From: Acanthosepion esculentum
Lineage: Eukaryota > Mollusca > Cephalopoda > Sepiida > Sepiidae
Length of the DNA: 64,000 nt
Reading direction: 5' to 3'
Assembly: GCA_964036315.1 (NCBI GenBank)
Contig: OZ038500.1
Span: 56,953,745 to 57,017,744, forward strand
A model generated the notes under the pieces. That model was not told where the DNA came from. It saw nothing but the letters and a program-made list of their open reading frames with translations, and made no database searches. Positions 58,225 through 64,000 of the stretch are shown here, piece after piece (within the stretch, counting starts at the first letter, position 1; each line of letters starts with the position of its first letter). A program made the translations under genes and the position numbers.

Positions 58225-58440
58225 ATTTAAATACTGCTATGGTAATTTACTCACGCACGCATGGACTCCCCCATCTGTAAATGGGAGTAGGTACTGCCTT
58301 TTGGAGAGGGAAGTTTCCAGCAGTCAGCTCTGACAGTCGGACCGAACATTCTTGCTAGAACACTCTCGTTTGTATATGTTTGTATTACTGTTTCTGTTAA
58401 TATATTTGTTTAACTCAATTTCTCTCGTATATCCTTTCTT
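58225..58440 (+). repeat. LTR-like repeat, first copy (3' truncated)
   Basis: GCTATGGTAATTTACTCACG to ATTACTGTTTCTGTTAATAT aligns with 58,480-58,640 at about 90% by eye, but lacks the terminal CCACAACA. Confidence 0.65.
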
Positions 58441-58479
58441 CAAATATTTGCTTGTTCGTATTCAATGGGTGTATTTATT

Positions 58480-58697
58480 TGTTATGGTAATTTACACACG
58501 TACGCATGGACTCTCCCAGCTGTAAATGGGAGTAGGTACTGCCTTTTGGAGAGGGAAGTTCCAGCAGTCAGCTCTGACAATCGGACCGAACATTCTTGTT
58601 GTAACACTCTCTTCTGTATTACTGTTTCTGTTAATGTATTCTTCTAACTTAATTCCTCCTTTGAGTCTTTATTTCTGGCCCTAACAAGGCCACAACA
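58480..58697 (+). repeat. LTR-like repeat, second copy
   Basis: It begins TGTTATGG and ends CCACAACA, giving TG...CA ends with a near-perfect 8-bp inverted terminus, as in retrotransposon LTRs. At 218 bp it would be a short solo LTR. I find no clear target duplication and no gag/pol sequence, so the call is tentative. Confidence 0.45.
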
Positions 58698-58894
58698 AAT
58701 ACTTTTCTTTAAAATAAGCGAATATGTAACAATGACGGCTGTTCCATCTTCTCCGAGTATGCCTGTTTCTTAAGCACCTAACCAAACGCTACTGCAGACG
58801 CCTGCGCAGGCACATTTGAATTTGTTCAACAACTACAGAGCTCACCTGTAGTTTTTACTGCAACTATGCAGTATAAACTAACAAATATGTTACG

Positions 58895-59535
58895 GTTTCT
58901 GGGAGAAAACGCAATATCTGACCAGATCAGCAGCCTCGGTCACAATGACTTGTGATTTTGTGCTAGTATAAGTATTGACGGCTTCCAAATCTATCCAGTT
59001 TCACTCACAATGCTTCGGTCAACCCGTTCTAAGGACTTTTTTGGGGGCACATTCCTCAGATACCTCTACCTAGGATCACCTCTCCCAGACCGATAACATT
59101 CAAGAAGTCGCTTTCCAGATAAATCGACCCTTCTAACCACTTGGCCACGTGTCCATTTTACGCAAATATAGTAAACACTAAAACACTGAACATGATGGGG
59201 CAATATTCTCGCCGATGAAGAAGAGAATTGAAATGACAGAGATGTGGCTTCTGGGAGAGAGCGCAAGATCTGGCCCGATCAACAGCCTGAACAAAACCTC
59301 GGTCACAATGATCTGTGATTTTTGTGCTAGTATAACTATTGACAGCTTCCAAATCTATCTAATTTCCCTCACAATGCTTTGGTAAAACCGTGGTAAGGAC
59401 TTTTTTAGGCACATCCCTCAGATACTGCTATCTAGGATCGCCTCTCCCAGACCGATAACATTCAAGAAGTCACTTTCCAGACAAATCGACCCTTCTAACC
59501 ACTTGGCCACGTGTCCATTTTACGCAAATACATAT
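58895..59535 (-). repeat. Tandem pair of tRNA-headed SINE-like repeats
   Basis: Two segments of about 280 bp, at 58,895-59,175 and 59,250-59,535, align in direct orientation with an offset of about 355-360 bp. On the minus strand each begins near GGACACGTGGCCAAGTGGTTA, whose GGCCAAGTGGTTA part resembles the A-box region of a leucine or serine tRNA. The body carries GTCTGGGAGAGGCGATCC. They are not functional tRNAs, because no B box or folding is evident. Confidence 0.6.
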
Positions 59536-59916
59536 ATATTTATAACACATTGTCGACATGGAGAACGCATGGATACAAAACATACCTTTCATTTTTTCTG
59601 CACATTTTGAAGGATTTCTATCTCTAAACTCGGACACTTAAAGCAAAGAACATAAAATATTAAACGACTTTTTTTTTTCAAATAAGTCATTCATTTTCTT
59701 TATTTTCTAGTCGCGAGCAACAGCAGATTGGGAAAATATATGATCTCATTATTTTAAATAAACACACAAACACATACACATGCAATTCACTTTTTCGTTT
59801 TCAATCTGATGAAGCCCCAAATGTATTATCGAAAATGTTTTCGAAATATACTTTCATGAACGTTTTTTCCAATCGTCATTAATATATAACACTAAAGAGA
59901 TCTTTTACCCAAATTT

Positions 59917-59920
<4 letters not shown>
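59536..59920. other. Unassigned stretch
   Basis: No gene or clear repeat family recognised. Confidence 0.4.

Positions 59921-59921
<1 letters not shown>

Positions 59922-60011
<90 letters not shown>
59922..60011. repeat. (CA)n then (TA)n microsatellite
   Basis: About 37 CA units run to 59,996, followed by TA to 60,011. It directly borders the palindrome at 60,012. Confidence 0.95.
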
Positions 60012-60012
<1 letters not shown>

Positions 60013-60150
60013 AAGATGAAATTGAACATTGAAGTCAATACTCAAAGGCGACAGACTGTTTCATGCTTAAGTTTTAGGCCTGATGATTGCGTTTAGCATG
60101 AAACAATCTGTCGCCTCTGAGTGTTGACTTCAATGTTCACTTTCATTTTT
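60012..60150. repeat. Long palindrome, 56-bp arms
   Basis: The arms at 60,012-60,067 and 60,095-60,150 are inverted copies with 5 mismatches in 56 and a 27-base loop. Shared strings are TGAACATTGAAGTCAA and GGCGACAG. TA-rich sequence on both sides extends the symmetry. It could be a fold-back element remnant, or two SINE or LINE ends joined head to head. Confidence 0.9.
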
Positions 60151-60163
60151 ATATATATTATAT

Positions 60164-60217
60164 GATATTGGGTACGTTATCCCACCATAAGTATATCATA
60201 CCTAAAACTATATTTCT

Positions 60218-60261
<44 letters not shown>

Positions 60262-60313
60262 AGAAATATAGTCTTAAAGTGTGCTATGTATATGGGATAA
60301 AGTGCTCAATATC
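60164..60313. repeat. Palindrome centred on a (TA)n array
   Basis: Arms of 57 and 55 bp (60,164-60,220 and 60,259-60,313) match at about 78%. The inner 14 bases are perfect (ACTATATTTCTTGA against TCAAGAAATATAGT). The spacer is 38 bp of TA. Confidence 0.8.
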
Positions 60314-60324
60314 AGAGATAGAGC

Positions 60325-60330
<6 letters not shown>

Positions 60331-60390
<60 letters not shown>

Positions 60391-60455
60391 GATTCATATG
60401 AGTAAAAGTTTGTGACTTAACTGTCTGATGTTACCACCAGTATCCCGATCACACC

Positions 60456-60488
<33 letters not shown>

Positions 60489-60489
60489 G
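60331..60489. repeat. (TA)n and (AC)n(AT)n microsatellites
   Basis: About 28 TA units at 60,331-60,387, and a CACACA then TATATA run at about 60,452-60,489. The 76-codon IYIYIY frame here is an artefact. Confidence 0.95.
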
Positions 60490-60828
60490 GCATATCTTCA
60501 TTCAAACATGTTTCACTGAATAATATAGACATATTATTTTTAGTTACTTATAATTATATTTTATTATTTTTATAATAATCCTTTCTTGTTCGCTAATCAG
60601 TTTTGATGTTATGATGAAATTCATCAAGGACGATGCCGTAGTTTTTTTTAACCTAAGTTCTTTCGACCTTTCTCTAAGATCATCTTCAGGGGAAAATTAC
60701 AAAGACAAACCTATTGTAATTGCGATAAAAGTATATATATATGTGGAGATGTTTCTGCATGAAGTTTTTACGGCAATGTCCATGAGCCTGAAGTAAAGGA
60801 AAATAAGCAAGTTTTAAGGATTCTTCAT
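60490..60828. other. Unassigned stretch
   Basis: No gene or repeat family recognised. Confidence 0.4.
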
Positions 60829-61480
60829 CTTGGGGATCATGGCTCTGAACAATATCCTGTCTTTGCAGCTCTTAATAAATTTTGTCTTTTTATTATCTCT
60901 CTTAAACCCTGTTTTCCCACTCATTTCCGCAAGCATATTATTATGTTATGCACTCTTTTCCCACTTTCCGTCTTGCCTTCAATCTATTCTGTGTTTGTCA
61001 AAATTGCCAAGCCCCTTTCCTCATTGTGTTCCCTAGAAATTTCAACTGTCTCATTCTGATGTTAAGTATAAGTGCCATTTTTGCTTTCGTTTTTCTCTCA
61101 AACGTTCAGTCCATGTTATTCTCGACATTCTTCTGTAAAACCAAATTTCTGTGGCTTTCCGTCTCCTTTTCATCTGTGAGGAGATTGTTCATCATTCACT
61201 GCCATTTAGGAAGACGGATATTACGTTACAGTTCAGTACTCTTTTCTTTGTTTCTAATAAAATTTTCCTGTTTCTTAATACTTTGCTTATATTTTGGAAG
61301 GCGTCTTTCACTATCCCATTGCGCATTCAGATTTCGGTGCCGCACTTTCAGTCTTTTGTTAAAACCGTTCCAAGATATTTTGATTGATTTTGGTATCTTT
61401 AGTATTTAATTAGCATGTTGGGTTGTTCCATTTGCTAACAGCCATGCATTCTGTCTTCATGCAGTTTAGGGGAATGAAGA
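60829..61480 (-). mobile_element. RTE-like LINE, longest ORF2 C-terminal fragment
   Basis: Read on the minus strand from 61,480 down, the order is that of the RT-distal part of ORF2. KLHEDRMHGC-type sequence (TECMAVSK-like with a frameshift) comes first. KSECAMG and DAFQNISKVLRNRKILLETK follow, then TISSQMKRRRKATEIWFYRR and MSRI. After more frameshifts come WMAE-like sequence and the RAMI end near 60,840. The fragment spans the region between the catalytic box (seen separately at 40.3-40.6 kb) and the extreme C-terminus. Frameshifts and stops make it a pseudogene. The motif order supports an RTE-type element. Confidence 0.8.
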
Positions 61481-61844
61481 AAAAAAAAAAACAACAAACT
61501 CCTAACTAGTAAGCGGCCCTGCGTGTTGTTGGCGAGGTTTCTGAATATTCGTTAACGTGTGAAAATCCTTATCGTAGATAGAGAAATGAATGATAGATGA
61601 CCAGCTGATGGTTGCACTTGCATGGCATGTTGCAAACCCCCATTCAGAGATCGACATCAGTCAGCACAAAAAAGAAAAGAAAGTGGAAATATGTGGCAGG
61701 TTTGTGTGCCGTCTCTTTATACTGGAATTTAACAAATTATCAGTTAGCGGGAGGGGGAGGCATTTGCTTATATGAGGTGTTTCTCCCTACAAAATTTAGA
61801 ACTAAGAATATTTGCCCCTTAGAGAATTCTCCTTTCTTCTTTTA
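61481..61844. other. Unassigned stretch
   Basis: A poly-A run lies at about 61,479-61,490. Otherwise no gene or repeat is recognised. Confidence 0.4.
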
Positions 61845-61989
61845 CGTGCCGTGTTCTTTCGAGGCGTAGGCGATCATGGCCCGCCACATCTCCCTGTCCC
61901 TATGTTGCTCATAATAATTTTTTTCGTTATTTCCCCCGAACCCTATTCCGCCATCCATTTGCTCAAACCCACCATGTATCTATCTATAT
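61845..61989 (-). mobile_element. RTE-like LINE C-terminal fragment
   Basis: The minus strand gives GYMVGLSKWMAE, a stop, and further broken sequence to the AMIA-like end at about 61,872. Same family and orientation as the copy at 60,829. Confidence 0.7.
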
Positions 61990-62130
61990 TTCTGAGATGA
62001 GGTATTATGTACACTATTTACATTATTCGGGATATTGTCCTCATGTTTGTCGCCATATTTATAACAACGTTTCGGCCGTTGTACGCCCCAGACTTCTTCA
62101 TGTGGTTGGAATGTCGAACTGTCCCTCGAG
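61990..62130 (-). mobile_element. SINE 3' body, inverted copy
   Basis: The minus strand carries ACAACGGCCGAAACGTTG, ATATGGCGACAAACATGAGG, GTAAATAGTGTA and CCTCATCTCAGAAAT. This is the order of the SINE at 62,133 and of the 98-bp minisatellite unit. Its truncated 5' side abuts the tRNA-like head of the + copy. Confidence 0.8.
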
Positions 62131-62132
62131 GA

Positions 62133-62400
62133 CATATGGCACAGTGGATAAAGGCGTTGGTTAGATCCAGTGACAGGACCCAAACAGTGTGAGTTCAATT
62201 TTCGGTTAAGGCAGTGGAGAACTTGAAGAGGGGAATTAACAGAAGATAAGTGATATCTGACATCATTAAATAATGACACGTGGAACTAGAACAGTCTACC
62301 CCAGTGAACGAAATAAAGGGATCAGTTCGTCATTACAAACACCTGAAGAAGGCCGGAGCGAACAACGGTCGGACGTTGTAATAAATATGGCAACAAAAAT
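62133..62400 (+). mobile_element. tRNA-headed SINE
   Basis: TATGGCACAGTGGATAAAGG at 62,136 fits an A box with D arm, and GTGAGTTCAATTTTCGG about 50 bp later fits a B box. The body has ACACGTGGAACTAGAACAG, ACACCTGAAGAAGGCCGG and GTTGTAATAAATATGGC. Total length is about 270 bp here. The 3' end reads ATGAGGATAATAG, equivalent to the ATGAGGACAATAG of the minisatellite unit. Confidence 0.75.
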
Positions 62401-62613
62401 GAGGATAATAGTTTCAGGAGATAACTGATAACTGACATCCATTGAACATGGCACGTGGAACTAGAACAGTCTACTCCAGTGAGCGGAATAAAGGGTTCAG
62501 TTCAACATTCCAACCACCTGAAGAAGGCCGGAGCGTACAACGGCTGAAACGTTGTAATAAATATGGCGACAAAGATGATGCCAATAGTCTGAATAATGTG
62601 AATAATGTAGATG
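62401..62613 (+). mobile_element. Second SINE body copy, head missing
   Basis: Direct repeat of the body of the preceding SINE, offset about 168 bp (CACGTGGAACTAGAACAG at 62,279 and again at 62,452). It ends in GAATAATGTGAATAATGTA and runs straight into transposase-derived sequence. Confidence 0.75.
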
Positions 62614-62954
62614 CCATTCAACCCACCACCATTTTCCTGCACGACTGTGCACCATCAATTTGGGCACTGCATGTTTGTGGGTTCGTAAATCAAACATTTC
62701 CAGACCGGTCGATTGTAAGGGATGGTCCAATTCCCTGGCTATATCAGATATCATTCCCCTGGACTTCTTTCTATGTTAAAGATATCGTGTATCGAACAAA
62801 GATACGAGGCATCATTGATCTAAAGCAAAAGATCACTGACGCCATTGCTACCATTGATAAGGCTATGCTCCGGCGAACATGGCAAGAAATCGAGTACCGT
62901 CTTGATGTGATTCGTGCAACTAATGCTGCCCATATAGAGATTAAATTAGATTAA
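62614..62954 (+). pseudogene. IS630/Tc1/mariner-superfamily transposase C-terminal fragment
   Basis: The frame from about 62,614 to the stop at 62,952-62,954 encodes the catalytic-core end of a transposase. FLHDCAPSIW matches the QHDGAPPHW-type box with the second catalytic aspartate. NQTFPDRSIVRDGPIPW matches the NFPGRWIGRGGPIPWP-type block. The next block, where SPDLTPLDFFLWG is usual, is degraded to FPWTSFYVK, so the third catalytic acid is lost. KDIVYRTKIRGIIDLKQK and MLRRTWQEIEYRLDVIRATN complete the usual C-terminus. The frame upstream of 62,614 is SINE-derived and only by chance in frame. I infer the group common in arthropod and mollusc genomes from the GPIPWP and EIEYRLDV motifs. Confidence 0.8.
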
Positions 62955-63189
62955 AAAACTTCAATATCTACCCCTCATTTTGTAACAGTTTCCACATATT
63001 TGTCTGTTCACTTTCCTTTTCTAATAACTTTTTAAATTGAAAAGAGATTTTATAGACACCTTGCATTATGTTATAAGATACATGAAAATACATAAAATAA
63101 AACTAAGTAGAAAAATATAGCTTAGAATATCAGTAAAAAGAAAATATTTTTTAAAACAACCAGTGAAAAATTTGTTACTATTGTTATTA
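62955..63189. other. Transposon 3' UTR and unassigned sequence
   Basis: AACTTCAATATCTACCCCTC and TTCCACATATTTGTCTGTTC directly after the stop recur at 63,948-64,000, so they belong to the transposon 3' end. Beyond about 63,060 I see nothing recognisable. Confidence 0.6.
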
Positions 63190-63304
63190 TTATTATTTTT
63201 CGTGACCTGTCCCCTATGGATGTTGGCGATCATGGTACACCACATTTTTCTCCACTTAGTTGCTCTTGGTAAAATTTCTCCTAAATCCCTGCTCTGCCAT
63301 CCAT
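63190..63304 (-). mobile_element. RTE-like LINE C-terminal remnant
   Basis: The minus strand gives KMWCTMIANIHRGQVT, the terminal KLWRAMIANVxxG-type motif, preceded by a short broken stretch. Confidence 0.7.
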
Positions 63305-63435
63305 TTACATGTAGGTGGGGTCCTAAATCAAACATTTCCAGACCGGTCGATTGAAAGGGATGGCAAAATTTCCTGGTCACTTCATTCACCACTCCCTTGG
63401 AGTTCTTTTCCGTCATATATATATTATGTAATTCA
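63305..63435 (+). pseudogene. Second fragment of the same transposase family
   Basis: The + frame reads VLNQTFPDRSIERDGKISWS, equivalent to VNQTFPDRSIVRDGPIPW at 62.7 kb, followed by broken sequence ending near YIYYVIH. It is a shorter and older copy, joined directly to the reversed LINE end. Confidence 0.7.
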
Positions 63436-63798
63436 TCGAGTCTAGTAGAAGCCGCAACATAAAGCCAATATTTGGGACTCATCAGCAGAATTGAAACCCG
63501 GACAGTTATGTTATCAGGCAAACGTCATAGCAACTGTACAAACGGGCCTCGGTGACGAAGAGGTAGCGAATTAAACTCGATATACCGCCGCTCGATCACA
63601 TATTCCGTGGTGGAACTCATCCGAGTTTCTCCTTACCCATAGGACTGTGCCCCCACGAGCCACATCTACTATCACTAAGCCGCTTCATCCAGAGCATTAG
63701 AAGCCGGTTCAAGCAAGGATATACAAGTGATTGAAATTATTAGGAGGATTTGAGATAAAAATAATTAAGTAATTTATCGAGTCTAGAACACTCGATGA
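63436..63798. other. Unassigned stretch
   Basis: TGACGAAGAGGTAGCG at 63,551 has a faint A-box look, but no matching B box or fold was found. ATCGAGTCTAG occurs at 63,436 and again at 63,777. No gene is seen. Confidence 0.35.
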
Positions 63799-63926
<128 letters not shown>

Positions 63927-63939
63927 GTATTAACTTAGT

Positions 63940-64000
63940 TAAAAAAAACTTCAATATCCACTCGTCATGTAACAATTTCCACATATTTGTCTGCTCATTT
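63940..64000 (+). mobile_element. Copy of a transposon 3' UTR, cut by the window edge
   Basis: AAACTTCAATATCCACTCG, then TTCCACATATTTGTCTGCTC, matches 62,955-63,020, the 3' UTR after the transposase fragment. The element continues beyond the window. Confidence 0.65.

Noticed and set aside
60948..61409. 153-codon + reading frame
   Set aside because: Antisense shadow of the LINE fragment on the minus strand (DAFQNISKVLRNRK and WFYRR motifs).
62133..62206. Functional tRNA gene
   Set aside because: Boxes are present but the sequence continues into a repeated SINE body, and the B box is imperfect.

Overview
This window looks like repeat-dominated DNA from an animal genome. I found no intact host gene, rRNA gene, tRNA gene or prokaryotic feature. 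The repeats are RTE-like and CR1/Jockey-like non-LTR retrotransposon ends, Tc1/mariner and hAT transposons, SINEs with tRNA-like and 5S-like heads, mollusc-type SINE tails, and many TA, CA, GA, GATA and CTTT microsatellites. Together they suggest an invertebrate, most plausibly a mollusc and perhaps a cephalopod. The species call is inference from family resemblance; I ran no search.

Positions 1 to about 34,190 are one satellite array that runs off the left edge. Monomers of 47, 43 and 50 bp alternate in fixed order to make a 140-bp trimer. They share a 32-bp core and differ in a purine-rich linker. Over this lie longer duplications: two blocks of about 5.0 kb side by side, then two of about 6.6 kb, and smaller nested ones. 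These copies differ mainly by gain or loss of whole monomers, as expected from unequal exchange in monomer register. The + strand is about four-fifths purine and its consensus lacks TTA, CTA and TCA. The minus strand is therefore open in all three frames over kilobases, and I reject those long reading frames as coding.

From about 34,190 to 37,440 the array decays into A/G-rich flank, unassigned sequence with a tRNA-like SINE, and then a CTTT-rich block whose purine strand is opposite to that of the satellite.

From 37,985 to 64,000 old, broken transposons are nested in one another. An RTE-like LINE appears at least ten times as fragments, mostly its C-terminus plus 3' end, and once as a reverse-transcriptase core with NADD in place of YADD. 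A second LINE (RLWNSLP-type C-terminus) appears four times. Three DNA transposons have both TIRs and TA target duplications: 44,007-44,976, 45,778-47,348 and 56,775-57,699. All have broken transposases, and the second holds a LINE fragment between TA arrays. A SINE with a 5S-rRNA-like head joined to a tRNA-like segment occurs twice, and one copy is split by a 449-bp hAT-type MITE with imperfect 8-bp target duplications. A 98-bp minisatellite (about 13 copies, 41,450-42,766) matches the 3' body of another tRNA-headed SINE seen at 62 kb, so it appears to have arisen from that SINE. Two long palindromes lie at 60.0-60.3 kb.

The elements do not form a pathway. The window records satellite growth, microsatellite expansion and nested insertion. 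The strongest candidate for something undescribed is the 140-bp trimeric satellite with its multi-kilobase tandem blocks.
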